64,000 nucleotides of DNA from Mucilaginibacter rubeus (GTDB lineage Bacteria; Bacteroidota; Bacteroidia; Sphingobacteriales; Sphingobacteriaceae): the NCBI RefSeq assembly GCF_014643835.1, contig NZ_BMKD01000005.1, positions 186,001 to 250,000 of the forward strand. The letters are read 5' to 3'. A program made the position numbers and the translations under genes. Under the pieces are notes generated by a model. That model was not told where the DNA came from. It was given only the letters and a program-made list of their open reading frames with translations, and made no database searches. Of the stretch, positions 32,349 through 41,879 are shown in pieces. How positions within the stretch are numbered: position 1 is the first letter of the stretch; the number at the start of each line of letters is the position of its first letter.

Positions 32349-34856
32349 ATGAAAAACCTTAAAGCAATTTTATTTGAAGATAGTGTTGTTAAACTTGGCC
32401 TAATCCTAATCACTATATCTGCCGGATTCTTCCTTATGGAGGGGTCCGGCCTTTTTGAACTTACCGAAGGAACTGCTTTTGGTGCTTTTTGCTTCAATTA
32501 CTCCGCCTCACTTGTGTTTTTCTTTGTGGTGATATATAAAGGATTCAGGCGCTTACATTATTGGGTGCTCCTCCTGGCACTTTGGTTCATCAGCGCGTTC
32601 GCACTTAACCTGAGCATCCCTGTTTTCAACACTTCGGTTACCTGGCTGTCGGTTGTTATCTGTATCTCCACAATCAGCATTATACTTTCTGTATTTATGA
32701 ATGAGCTCAGTTCAAAAATGAAACACGTGGTGACATTTTTCCTGGGGATGGCTTTCCTGCTTTTTATTTATTACAGCGTATACCTTACCTCCATGTATCT
32801 CATCGGCATTTTTGCAGCTATCGCGCTGGGGCTTTCGCTGCATGTTTTTGTGCCGATGGGTTTGGCTATAGTAACGTTTATCACCATTAAAAGAACAGTA
32901 AGGGGCAGCAAGTCCTTAAAAATGGCATTGGGGGCTGGCCTGTTAGTGCCTGTCATTGCATGCAGCATATTTATATGGCAATGGAAAAGCATCAATAACC
33001 AGGTTAACCTTGCTATCAATCACAATACACTGTCTGAAGGCAAACTGCCGACCTGGGTGGTGATCAGTCAAAATATCCCTAAAAACGCTATAGCGCAACG
33101 GATCATCAAAGCGGGCATCGTGTATAAAACTGCCAACCTTAGTGATAGCTGGTATTGGGGCGATTGGAATAAAGCCTCATTCGATGAACCAATGCAGCAT
33201 GATCCTTTTATAGTGATAGCAAGCCTGTTTGGCGGCGACTTAAACCTTGACGAAAAGGAGCGGATAAAAATATTAGAAGCCATGTATGATTCCCGCCACC
33301 AGGCGCAGGAACGGCTTTGGAGCGGGGATAAGCTAAAAACGGCTAACGTGATCACCAATGTTAAAATCTTTCCTGAATACCGCTTAGCTTATACCGAAAA
33401 AACACTAACCGTACATAACACCGAAAAAGGAGGAGTACGGGCCTGGGCGGGCAAACAAGAAGCCATCTATACATTCCATGTTCCGGAGGGTTCGGTGGTT
33501 AGTTCTTTATCATTATGGATAGACGGTAAAGAACAGCAATCAAGATTAACCACTAAAGGTAAAGTCGAATCGGCTTATCGTGAGATTGTGGGTGTTGAGC
33601 AGCATGACCCATCGGTAATTCACTGGCAGGAGGGCAATACAGTAACGGCACGAATTTTTCCATGTACTCCCGAAGAAAACCGCAAATTCAGGGTGGGGAT
33701 CACCAGTCCACTGCGCAAACAGGGCGATATGTTTACCTATGAAAGCGGTTATTTCGATGGCCCATCGCCCGAAGACGCAACCGAAGCCATCCAGGTATCT
33801 TTTTCGAAGAAACCTGAAAGCCTCCACATGCCAAACTTTGATGAGATCAGCGAAGGCGTTTATACTGCCGACCGGCCTTATCAACCGGATGAGCAGATCA
33901 CATTTAAAGCCCCGCCGCTTGCCGATATGCCGTTCGCATTTGCAGGCAAAGGCTATCAGCTGAAAGATTATGTGCCTCAAACCACAAACTTTAACCCGGA
34001 AGCCGTCTACCTCGACCTTAACGCAAGCTGGTCGGCCAGCGAACTGGACGAGCTTTGGCCGGCCATCAAAACCAAAAAAGTTTACTATTACGATGGCAAG
34101 CTTGAGGCTTTGACTGAAGATAACCGTGACAATGTTTACAGCAGGATGGGCAAACTCAACTTCAGTATGTTCCCGGTTAATGAGATCAAACACCCCGAAA
34201 GTTCATTGCTGATTACCAAATGCGCCGAAACCTCTCCTAACCTGCGCGACCTTGACGAATCGGAGTTTGGCAAAGCATTAACCAGCTATCTGCCGGGTGC
34301 AAAACAATTGCAGTTATACAATATCGGCACCAACCTAACACCTTATTTAAAGGCATTGAAAGAGATGCGGGTATTCACTTATAACGAAGGAGATGTAGCA
34401 ACGCTGCAAAGTAAGCTCACAAAACATGAATTTAGCCATTCGCAGGAAGATTCAACTCATGTTGTGCTCGCTCAATCGGGTTTAGTTATTGAACAAACTG
34501 GCGATACTTTAAAAGCAGGCAATGCGCCTGACCACCTGCTACGCCTGTTTGCTTATAACGATATTATGAAAAAGGTTGGTCCGCATTATTTTGATAAAAC
34601 CTATGTGCAGCCGGATATTATCGATGAGGCTAACCAGGCTTTTATAGCCTCGCCTGTTTCGAGCCTTATTGTACTCGAAACTCAAAAAGATTATGAACGC
34701 TTCGGGATTGATGAAAATAAGAACAGCCTTCAAAACGCTTCTGCAAAATCATCGGGCGCAGTACCCGAACCCGGTGAGTGGTTGTTGATCCTGGTTGTAA
34801 TAGCGGTGATAAATTTCTTAGTATATAAGAGCAAGCATGTTCAGCCGGAGCTATAA
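32349..34856 (+). CDS. XrtN-system VIT domain protein (exosortase substrate)
   Basis: 835 residues. Five or six transmembrane helices fill the first 225 residues. A VIT domain follows at about 335-460 (EYRLAYTEKTLTVHN..., GKVESAYREIVGVEQHDPS, WQEGNTVTARIFPC), as in inter-alpha-trypsin inhibitor heavy chains, and then a region of unknown fold. The C-terminus has a PEP-CTERM-like sorting signal: VPEPGEW (805-811), a hydrophobic helix, and a basic tail (YKSKH). It would therefore be the dedicated substrate of the exosortase encoded next, which overlaps it by 20 bases. The biological role is unknown. Confidence 0.85.
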   Translation: MKNLKAILFEDSVVKLGLILITISAGFFLMEGSGLFELTEGTAFGAFCFNYSASLVFFFVVIYKGFRRLHYWVLLLALWFISAFALNLSIPVFNTSVTWLSVVICISTISIILSVFMNELSSKMKHVVTFFLGMAFLLFIYYSVYLTSMYLIGIFAAIALGLSLHVFVPMGLAIVTFITIKRTVRGSKSLKMALGAGLLVPVIACSIFIWQWKSINNQVNLAINHNTLSEGKLPTWVVISQNIPKNAIAQRIIKAGIVYKTANLSDSWYWGDWNKASFDEPMQHDPFIVIASLFGGDLNLDEKERIKILEAMYDSRHQAQERLWSGDKLKTANVITNVKIFPEYRLAYTEKTLTVHNTEKGGVRAWAGKQEAIYTFHVPEGSVVSSLSLWIDGKEQQSRLTTKGKVESAYREIVGVEQHDPSVIHWQEGNTVTARIFPCTPEENRKFRVGITSPLRKQGDMFTYESGYFDGPSPEDATEAIQVSFSKKPESLHMPNFDEISEGVYTADRPYQPDEQITFKAPPLADMPFAFAGKGYQLKDYVPQTTNFNPEAVYLDLNASWSASELDELWPAIKTKKVYYYDGKLEALTEDNRDNVYSRMGKLNFSMFPVNEIKHPESSLLITKCAETSPNLRDLDESEFGKALTSYLPGAKQLQLYNIGTNLTPYLKALKEMRVFTYNEGDVATLQSKLTKHEFSHSQEDSTHVVLAQSGLVIEQTGDTLKAGNAPDHLLRLFAYNDIMKKVGPHYFDKTYVQPDIIDEANQAFIASPVSSLIVLETQKDYERFGIDENKNSLQNASAKSSGAVPEPGEWLLILVVIAVINFLVYKSKHVQPEL

Positions 34857-36192
34857 TTTGCAGGAGTATATCTCATTTAAATTAACCGGCAGCAGGCTAA
34901 TCATCAGTAGCTGCTGGTTAATATACATTGGCATTGCAGCGAGGTTAGGTATCATTTATTTTAAGTGGGATGCCAATACGGTGCTTGGCCTGGCGCTGCT
35001 GCCTTATATCTGCAAGGTAAAGCGTGGGAGCCTTTCATTAAGGCACCTCGTCCCGGCCATTGTTTTTACAACAGTTGCCATTTATTTTCCGGTTAAAACA
35101 AATTTGTTCCTGGCCTTGCTGTTTTCTGCACTGCTTTTCTTTGAGAACTTAAAAGGAAAAATAAGCCTGGTATTGTTCCTGTTGTTATTGCTCATTTCAC
35201 CCGCGTTCGAATATGTCAGTAATACATTCAGCTTTCCTTTAAGGATCTGGCTTAGTGAAGTAGCAGCCTCTCTGCTTGCATCTATGGGAATGGAAGCCAG
35301 CGCTGCAGGCAACATCATCCGGTTTAAAGGTTTCGAATTTTCTGTGGACCAGGCCTGCGCAGGTTTGCATATGCTTGCCACCTCGTTCATGATCTGCCTG
35401 TTTATAATAGCTCATTACCAGCGGCAGGCGGCAAAGCAATTGCACCTGGTGTGGATCTTGTTTTTGTTGGTGCTTACTTTTGCGCTCAACATCCTGTGCA
35501 ACCTTTGCCGTATCCTGCTGCTGGTTTTTTTCAAAATACCGGCTGGTACAACGATGCATGACCTGACCGGGATTATCTGCCTGCTCATTTACGTGGTATT
35601 GCCTTTATTGTTCCTTTCTTCTTTCGTATTGAAACGAACCGAAAAGCCGTACATCGACCTCCGATTTTATAAAACCATCAGGCTGGCGCCGGATGAACTG
35701 CGCTTCCCGCTGATACACCTTGCTTTGGCCGTGGCGTTGGTTGTAATAACTATAAACATCAAATCGATAGATGACCTGGAGGACAAAAGCGTAAGTAACG
35801 TATCCTTACCCGGTTATAAAAAATCGGTACTGGAAAGCGGGGTAATTAAATTTGAAAATACCGGTGCGCTGGTTTATGTGAAACCCTCTCGATTTTATTG
35901 CCCCGAACATGACCCCATGATTTGCTGGCAGGGAAGCGGTTATATTTTCAGTACGATAAAAAAGGAAGTAATTGCCGGTCGGCAGGTTTATTTAGGAGTG
36001 CTTACCAAGGCAAAGGATAAGATTTACGCTGCCTGGTGGTTTGATAATGGTAACATGAAATCAATCAATGAGTTTGAATGGCGATGGGCAGCAGCAAAAG
36101 GAGCCAAGCCGTTTTACCTGGTAAACGTTAACGCAGCTACAGAAGCCGCATTGTTAGAGGCCGTGAAGAATTTGCCGGCTATTAAACAATAA
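34837..36192 (+). CDS. xrtN: Exosortase N
   Basis: 451-residue polytopic membrane protease/transpeptidase that recognises PEP-CTERM-like tails. Catalytic residues of the exosortase/archaeosortase family are present: C174 in VDQACAGLHML, R225 in NLCRILLL and H241 in GTTMHDLTG, each in or near a membrane helix. After about residue 290 there is an extra soluble region with HDPMICWQGSGYIF, similar to the HxPxxCxxGxG pattern of EpsI/DUF3485 proteins found fused to or beside other exosortases. Overlaps the VIT gene by 20 bases, hence coupled. An AATTCGTG repeat follows it. Confidence 0.88.
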   Translation: MFSRSYNLQEYISFKLTGSRLIISSCWLIYIGIAARLGIIYFKWDANTVLGLALLPYICKVKRGSLSLRHLVPAIVFTTVAIYFPVKTNLFLALLFSALLFFENLKGKISLVLFLLLLLISPAFEYVSNTFSFPLRIWLSEVAASLLASMGMEASAAGNIIRFKGFEFSVDQACAGLHMLATSFMICLFIIAHYQRQAAKQLHLVWILFLLVLTFALNILCNLCRILLLVFFKIPAGTTMHDLTGIICLLIYVVLPLLFLSSFVLKRTEKPYIDLRFYKTIRLAPDELRFPLIHLALAVALVVITINIKSIDDLEDKSVSNVSLPGYKKSVLESGVIKFENTGALVYVKPSRFYCPEHDPMICWQGSGYIFSTIKKEVIAGRQVYLGVLTKAKDKIYAAWWFDNGNMKSINEFEWRWAAAKGAKPFYLVNVNAATEAALLEAVKNLPAIKQ

Positions 36193-36195
36193 ATG

Positions 36196-36271
36196 AAAAA
36201 TTTTACACTAATTTTTACGTATTAATCGAATTGAATCAATTTTATATTCGTGTAATTCGATTAATTGTGGA
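36196..36271. repeat. AATTCGTG-type intergenic repeat, copy 3
   Basis: About 76 bases after xrtN: TTTTACACTAATTTTTACG...ATATTCGTGTAATTCGATTAATTG. It matches the half units at 10597-10836. No gene. Confidence 0.55.
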
Positions 36272-36414
36272 GATCTTATAAAGCATTTGTGTAGAAATTT
36301 TTTAATATAAAATTGGTAAAACGGATCGAATTATGAGGTTTCCCTACATTGCATGAAACATAAATAAACTTCCATAATTTTCTTATTACTTTTACAAAAA
36401 CCAATAGGTTATTC

Positions 36415-36834
36415 ATGAGTAATACCTTTAACCGACCAATCCGTGTTTTAGTTGCCAAAGTAGGGCTCGATGGCCATGACCGCGGCGCGCGCATTATTGC
36501 CACTTCGCTGCGCGATGCAGGTATGGAAGTTATTTATACCGGGCTACGCCAAACCCCCGAAATGGTGGTGAATACAGCCCTGCAGGAAGATGTGGACGCC
36601 ATTGGCATTTCTATACTTTCGGGCGCGCACATGACGGTATTTCCGCGCATCATTAATCTCATTAAAGAGAAAAAAATGGATGATGTTTTGGTTACCGGCG
36701 GTGGTATTATTCCGCATGAAGATATGCTTGAGCTGCAAAAGCTGGGTGTTGGCGAGCTTTTTCCGCCCGGCACCAGTACGCAGGATATTGTAAAATATAT
36801 AACCGGTTGGGTACATGAACACCGCAATTTCTAA
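36415..36834 (+). CDS. Cobalamin-binding domain protein (methylmalonyl-CoA mutase C-terminal-like)
   Basis: 139-residue free-standing B12-binding Rossmann domain. The base-off/His-on motif D19-G-H21-D-R-G24 (LDGHDRGA), the SILSGAH segment (about 65-71) and [10 protein letters not shown] are diagnostic. It is like the small subunit or C-terminal domain of methylmalonyl-CoA mutase; the catalytic large subunit is not in the window. Enoyl-CoA hydratase follows at 5 bases, suggesting propionyl/branched acyl-CoA metabolism. Could instead serve another acyl-CoA mutase. Confidence 0.92.
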   Translation: MSNTFNRPIRVLVAKVGLDGHDRGARIIATSLRDAGMEVIYTGLRQTPEMVVNTALQEDVDAIGISILSGAHMTVFPRIINLIKEKKMDDVLVTGGGIIPHEDMLELQKLGVGELFPPGTSTQDIVKYITGWVHEHRNF

Positions 36835-36839
36835 TACCT

Positions 36840-37622
36840 ATGGAATTTCAAAATTTACTGATAGCAAACAAGGGCCGCGTTCAACAAATCACCATTAACC
36901 GCGAAAGCAAACTGAACGCTCTTAATAAAGATACGCTGGCCGAACTGCATAGCGCTTTTACTGAAGCTTTCCAAAATCCGGAGGTAGGTGGTATCATCAT
37001 TACCGGAGCCGGACCAAAAGCATTTGTTGCCGGGGCTGATATCAGTGAGTTTGCAGCGCTGAATATTGAAGGGGGGGCACAGCTTTCGCGTACTGGCCAC
37101 ACCGCAGTTTTTGATTTAATAGCAAACGGCAGCAAGCCTGTAATAGCAGCGGTAAATGGGTTTGCTTTGGGCGGTGGGCTCGAACTGGCCATGGCCTGCC
37201 ACATCCGCATAGCATCTGACAATGCTAAAATGGGCCTGCCTGAAGTTACTTTGGGGCTGATTCCTGGTTATGGTGGTACACAACGCCTTACCCAACTGGT
37301 TGGTAAAGGCAAAGCGATGGAAATGATCCTGACCGCAGATATGATCACCGCGGGCGATGCCCTGCAATATGGCCTGGTTACCCACGTAGTTAACCCCGAA
37401 GAACTATTAACTAAAGCCGAAGAGATCCTGAATAAAATATTATCCCGTGCCCCTTTAGCCCTTGCGGCAGCTATCCGCAGTATCAATGCCGCTTATACCG
37501 ATGGCGTTAACGGCTACGAAACTGAAATAACCGAATTTGGGAAATGCTTCGGCACAAAAGATTTTCAAGAAGGCGTAGCAGCCTTTATGGAAAAACGGAA
37601 GGCTGAATTTAAAGGAGAATAG
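36840..37622 (+). CDS. Enoyl-CoA hydratase/isomerase family protein
   Basis: 260-residue crotonase-fold enzyme. Oxyanion-hole segments AFVAGADISEF (about 60-70) and ALGGGLELAMACHIRIAS (about 106-123), and the catalytic Glu region MGLPEVTLGLIPGYGGTQRL (about 129-148). Both acidic residues typical of true hydratases (in GGGLE and LPEVT) are present, so hydration of 2-enoyl-CoA is likely. Forms a two-gene operon with the B12-binding protein. Confidence 0.93.
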   Translation: MEFQNLLIANKGRVQQITINRESKLNALNKDTLAELHSAFTEAFQNPEVGGIIITGAGPKAFVAGADISEFAALNIEGGAQLSRTGHTAVFDLIANGSKPVIAAVNGFALGGGLELAMACHIRIASDNAKMGLPEVTLGLIPGYGGTQRLTQLVGKGKAMEMILTADMITAGDALQYGLVTHVVNPEELLTKAEEILNKILSRAPLALAAAIRSINAAYTDGVNGYETEITEFGKCFGTKDFQEGVAAFMEKRKAEFKGE

Positions 37623-37689
37623 AAGCTAAAAGCTGAAAACTCAAGGCTATGCCGTTGTCGTCGTCACGGGTGTCCGGAACACAAAAAAC

Positions 37690-37781
37690 ATGTCATTGCG
37701 AGGAGGAACGACGAAGCAATCGCATGCTATACAGGGCGGATATTCTTCCGTGCGATTGCCACGCTACGCTCGCAATGACAT
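37690..37781. mobile_element. Short MITE-like element, copy S3
   Basis: 92 bp with 13-bp perfect terminal inverted repeats ATGTCATTGCGAG / CTCGCAATGACAT, and inner arms ACGACGAAGCAATCGCA / TGCGATTGCCACGCTACG. Lies between convergent crotonase and glnS genes. Confidence 0.8.
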
Positions 37782-37807
37782 GATTTTTTTAAGGGGGCCA
37801 GGGGTGA

Positions 37808-39466
37808 TTACTTTTTACCCCAACCGTCCTTCAATGTAACGGTGCGGTTAAACACCAGTTTATCATCAGTCGAGTTTTTATCTAAAGTAAAATAGCCTTT
37901 TCGCATAAACTGAACCGGCTTGCCTAACTCGGCATTAACTAAATCTGGTTCAATGTATACGGTTGATAATACATGCAGGCTGTTAGGGTTGATATAATCT
38001 TTAAAGTCGCCATCCTCATTTGAAGGGTCTTCAACCTGGAATAAACGGTCGTATAACCTCACCTCGGCAGTTTTGGCGTGTTCAACACTCACCCAGTGGA
38101 TGGTGCCTTTTACATTAATGCCGCTGGTATCATGGCCCGATTTTGATTCGGGCAGGTAGCTGCAATGAATTTCGGTGATATTACCATCGGCATCTTTAAC
38201 AATGCTTTCACCTTTAATGATATAAGCGTTTTTAAGGCGAACCATCAGCCCGATACCCAGGCGGAAGAACTTTTTAGGTGCAACCTCCATAAAATCCTCA
38301 CGCTCTATCCACAACTCACGGCCGAAAGGGATATCCCTGCCGCCGTCACCGCCTTCAACTTCGGGGTTATTTTCGCCATGCATCACTTCGGTTTCGCCTT
38401 CGGGATAATTATCCAGGATCAGCTTAACCGGATCAAGCACAGCCATACGGCGCCATGCGGTTTTGTTCAGGTCCTCGCGGATACAGAACTCCAGCAAGCC
38501 AACATCTATCATGTTTTCGCGTTTGGCAACGCCAATACGCTCGCAAAACTCACGGATAGAAGCAGGAGTATAACCACGGCGACGTAAACCACTGATGGTA
38601 GGCATACGCGGATCGTCCCAGCCATCAACATAGTTTTCGTTAACCAGCTGCAGCAATTTGCGCTTGCTCATTACCGTATAATTAAGGTTTAAGCGGGCGA
38701 ACTCGTATTGTTTTGACGGGAAAATATTCAGTTTTTCAATAAACCAATCGTACAATGGACGGTGAGGTACAAACTCCAGCGTACAGATAGAGTGTGTGAT
38801 CTCTTCAATAGCATCCGATTGTCCGTGAGCAAAATCATACATGGGGTAAATACACCATTTATCGCCTGTACGATGGTGATGAGCGTGTTTAATACGGTAC
38901 ATCAATGGGTCGCGCAGGTGCATGTTGGGCGATGCCAGGTCAACCTTAGCACGCAGTACTTTCGCGCCGTCGGGGTATTTGCCATCCTTCATATCGGCAA
39001 ACAGCTGCAGGTTTTCTTCTACTGAGCGACTGCGGTACTGGTTGGGCGTACCCGGTTCGGTAGGCGTACCTTTCTGGGCGGCTATTTCTTCGGCTGTGCT
39101 GTCATCAACATAGGCCAGGTTATTTTTGATCAGTTCGACAGCGAAGTTGTATAGCTGATCGAAATAATCAGAAGCATAAAGCTCATTGGCCCAATCAAAG
39201 CCAAGCCATTTTACATCTTCCTTAATACTGTCAACATATTCAATATCCTCCTTAACGGGGTTGGTATCGTCAAAACGGAGGTTGGTAAGGCCATTGTATT
39301 TTTTTGCCAAACCAAAGTTAAGACAAATTGACTTGGCATGACCAATATGCAGGTAACCATTAGGTTCGGGCGGGAAACGGGTAAGTACACGGTTGTCGTT
39401 TTTACCGGCAGCCAAATCTTCTTCAACAATTTCCTCTATAAAGTTCAGTGATCTTTCTTCGCTCAT
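37808..39466 (-). CDS. glnS: Glutaminyl-tRNA synthetase
   Basis: 552 residues, class I aminoacyl-tRNA synthetase that charges tRNA-Gln. The HIGH signature is in [16 protein letters not shown] (about 31-46) and the KMSKS equivalent is VMSKRKL (about 265). The C-terminal anticodon-binding beta barrels are complete. A minus-strand TACTTTTG -7-like element is at 39488-39495. Presence of GlnRS implies direct glutaminylation rather than the amidotransferase route. Confidence 0.97.
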   Translation of the reverse strand: MSEERSLNFIEEIVEEDLAAGKNDNRVLTRFPPEPNGYLHIGHAKSICLNFGLAKKYNGLTNLRFDDTNPVKEDIEYVDSIKEDVKWLGFDWANELYASDYFDQLYNFAVELIKNNLAYVDDSTAEEIAAQKGTPTEPGTPNQYRSRSVEENLQLFADMKDGKYPDGAKVLRAKVDLASPNMHLRDPLMYRIKHAHHHRTGDKWCIYPMYDFAHGQSDAIEEITHSICTLEFVPHRPLYDWFIEKLNIFPSKQYEFARLNLNYTVMSKRKLLQLVNENYVDGWDDPRMPTISGLRRRGYTPASIREFCERIGVAKRENMIDVGLLEFCIREDLNKTAWRRMAVLDPVKLILDNYPEGETEVMHGENNPEVEGGDGGRDIPFGRELWIEREDFMEVAPKKFFRLGIGLMVRLKNAYIIKGESIVKDADGNITEIHCSYLPESKSGHDTSGINVKGTIHWVSVEHAKTAEVRLYDRLFQVEDPSNEDGDFKDYINPNSLHVLSTVYIEPDLVNAELGKPVQFMRKGYFTLDKNSTDDKLVFNRTVTLKDGWGKK

Positions 39467-39964
39467 AAATTAGTATAGCAATATGAGCAAAAGTAACAAA
39501 ATTTTAGGCGGCTGTGCGCATTATCATAGCATATTCGGTTGTGTATTATTGGCCAGTCAAAACAGGAAGCCATGCCGGATTTATCGGTGCCCCACATGCC
39601 GGGTATCCAATGCAAGGAGATGGCCCTCCCAATCGGGTTTATAACATGGGCGTTGCCTGCGGCCCGGGCTATCCGTTGCAAGTCCTCGCATTGCCCCTAC
39701 GCTCCCCCTCGTTCGCTGCGGGCTTTCCACTTCTATCCCTAACGCGCCTCCTGCACAAACCAATAACAATACCAAAATCTAAAGCCTGCAATAGTCCAAT
39801 TCTTACTTTTTAAAATATTTTAAAAAGTAAGAATTTTAATATATACATCACACATAAATTATTAAATTACGCCCACCATTTAAACCAGCATGAAACTGGT
39901 GCGGGGCAACAAAAAAAAAAACAATTTAAACCCGGAACAGCTTCATCAACCAAACAACCAACCG
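39467..39964. other. Gene-free interval between glnS and acs
   Basis: About 500 bases between divergent genes. It contains a solo inner module of the long MITE family (39648-39755), an imperfect ACTTTTTAAAATATTTTAAAAAGT palindrome region (about 39806-39830) that may be part of the acs promoter, and no convincing gene. Confidence 0.5.
39648..39755. repeat. Solo inner module of the long MITE family
   Basis: GGGCGTTGCCTGCGGCCC at 39648 through CCCTAACGCGCC near 39748. It corresponds to the inner part of L1, L2 and L3 but lacks the TGTCATTGC-type ends, showing that this module exists independently. Confidence 0.65.
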
Positions 39965-41866
39965 ATGAAAATTACATCATTTGAAGAGTACAAAAAAGTT
40001 TACCAGCAAAGTGTTGAGCAGCCCGAGCAGTTTTGGGCCGGCATTGCCGATAATTTTTTATGGCAAAAAAAGTGGGACACCGTACTGGACTGGAACTTTA
40101 AGGAGCCTAAGATCAAATGGTTCCAGGGTGCAAAACTCAATATTACCGAAAACTGTCTCGACCGTCACCTCGAAACTCTTGGCGATAAACCGGCCATCAT
40201 CTGGGAACCTAACGACCCGGAAGAGGATCACCGCATTTTAACATACCGCCAGTTGCATGATAAGGTTTGCCAGTTTGCCAACGTACTTAAAAATAACGGC
40301 GCAAAAAAAGGTGACCGTGTTTGTATTTATATGCCCATGATCCCCGAGCTGGCTATTGCTGTTTTGGCTTGTGCGCGTATCGGTGCTATCCACTCGGTAG
40401 TGTTTGGTGGTTTTTCTGCACAGTCCATTGCCGATAGGATCAATGATGCTGAATGTACTATCGTAATCACTTGCGATGGCGGCAAACGCGGCAACAAGGA
40501 AGTGCCGCTCAAAACTGTGATTGATGATGCTTTGGTACAATGCCGTTCGGTTAAAAAAGTGATTGTGCTTACCCGCAGCCGCACGCCGGTATCCATGATC
40601 AAAGGCCGCGATGTTTGGTGGGAAGATGAGATCAAAAAAGTGGAAACACAAGGTAACCCAAGCTGCCCTGCCGAGGTAATGGATGCCGAAGATATGCTCT
40701 TCATCCTGTACACATCTGGCTCAACCGGTAAACCCAAAGGAGTGGTACATACCTGTGGCGGCTATATGGTTTATACCGGTTATACTTTTGCCAACGTATT
40801 CCAGTACAACCAGGGCGAGGTATATTTCTGTACTGCCGATATCGGCTGGATCACCGGTCACTCTTATATCGTATATGGCCCGCTTTCGCAGGGCGCTACC
40901 ACGCTGATGTTTGAAGGGATCCCAACTTATCCTGATTGCGGTCGTTTCTGGGAGATTGTAGATAAATTCAAAGTAAATATATTATATACCGCGCCGACAG
41001 CTATCCGCTCTCTGATGAGTTTTGGGCTGGACAATGTAAATAATAAAGACCTGAGCTCACTCAAAAAATTAGGCTCTGTAGGTGAGCCTATCAATGAAGA
41101 AGCATGGCATTGGTTTGATGACAATATCGGCAAAAACCGCTGCCCGATTGTTGACACCTGGTGGCAAACCGAAAATGGCGGTATCATGATTTCTCCTATC
41201 GCCGGCATTACCCCAACCAAACCGGGTTATGCTACCTTGCCGTTACCAGGCGTGCAACCCGTGTTGGTTGACGAAAACGGCAAAGTGATTGAAGGCAACG
41301 GTGTAAGCGGCAACCTGTGTATCAAATTTCCGTGGCCGGGCATGCTGCGCACTACTTATGGCGATCATGAGCGCTGCCGCACCACTTACTTCGCCACTTA
41401 CGAAAACATGTATTTCACCGGGGATGGCTGTCTGCGCGATGAGGACGGCTATTACCGCATTACCGGTCGCGTGGATGACGTACTGAACGTATCCGGCCAC
41501 CGTATAGGCACTGCCGAAGTGGAGAATGCCATCAACATGCATAGTAGCGTAGTTGAATCGGCGGTGGTTGGCTATCCGCACGATATTAAAGGCCAGGGTG
41601 TTTATGCCTATGTGGTGAGCCCCGATAAGCATGGCGATGAGGACATTACCCGCAAGGACATCATCATGACGGTATCCCGTATCATTGGCCCGATAGCCAA
41701 ACCGGATAAGATCCAGTTTGTAACCGGCTTGCCAAAAACCCGTTCGGGCAAGATCATGCGCCGCATTTTGCGCAAGATAGCCGAGGGGGATACCTCAAAC
41801 CTGGGCGATACCAGTACCTTGCTTGATCCGGCAGTAGTTGACGAGATCAAGGCAGGGGCCTTATAA
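39965..41866 (+). CDS. acs: Acetyl-CoA synthetase
   Basis: AMP-forming acetate:CoA ligase, 633 residues from ATG 39965, which gives [15 protein letters not shown], the usual Bacteroidota start (an in-frame ATG at 39890 would add 25 polar residues). ATP-binding P-loop [11 protein letters not shown] at about 237-247, A5 motif TWWQTENGG at about 385-393, A8 [20 protein letters not shown], and the catalytic, acetylation-regulated Lys in TRSGKIMRR near residue 585. Activates acetate, and perhaps propionate; the B12/crotonase pair lies upstream. Confidence 0.96.
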   Translation: MKITSFEEYKKVYQQSVEQPEQFWAGIADNFLWQKKWDTVLDWNFKEPKIKWFQGAKLNITENCLDRHLETLGDKPAIIWEPNDPEEDHRILTYRQLHDKVCQFANVLKNNGAKKGDRVCIYMPMIPELAIAVLACARIGAIHSVVFGGFSAQSIADRINDAECTIVITCDGGKRGNKEVPLKTVIDDALVQCRSVKKVIVLTRSRTPVSMIKGRDVWWEDEIKKVETQGNPSCPAEVMDAEDMLFILYTSGSTGKPKGVVHTCGGYMVYTGYTFANVFQYNQGEVYFCTADIGWITGHSYIVYGPLSQGATTLMFEGIPTYPDCGRFWEIVDKFKVNILYTAPTAIRSLMSFGLDNVNNKDLSSLKKLGSVGEPINEEAWHWFDDNIGKNRCPIVDTWWQTENGGIMISPIAGITPTKPGYATLPLPGVQPVLVDENGKVIEGNGVSGNLCIKFPWPGMLRTTYGDHERCRTTYFATYENMYFTGDGCLRDEDGYYRITGRVDDVLNVSGHRIGTAEVENAINMHSSVVESAVVGYPHDIKGQGVYAYVVSPDKHGDEDITRKDIIMTVSRIIGPIAKPDKIQFVTGLPKTRSGKIMRRILRKIAEGDTSNLGDTSTLLDPAVVDEIKAGAL

Positions 41867-41879
41867 TATTTAAGAAAAA

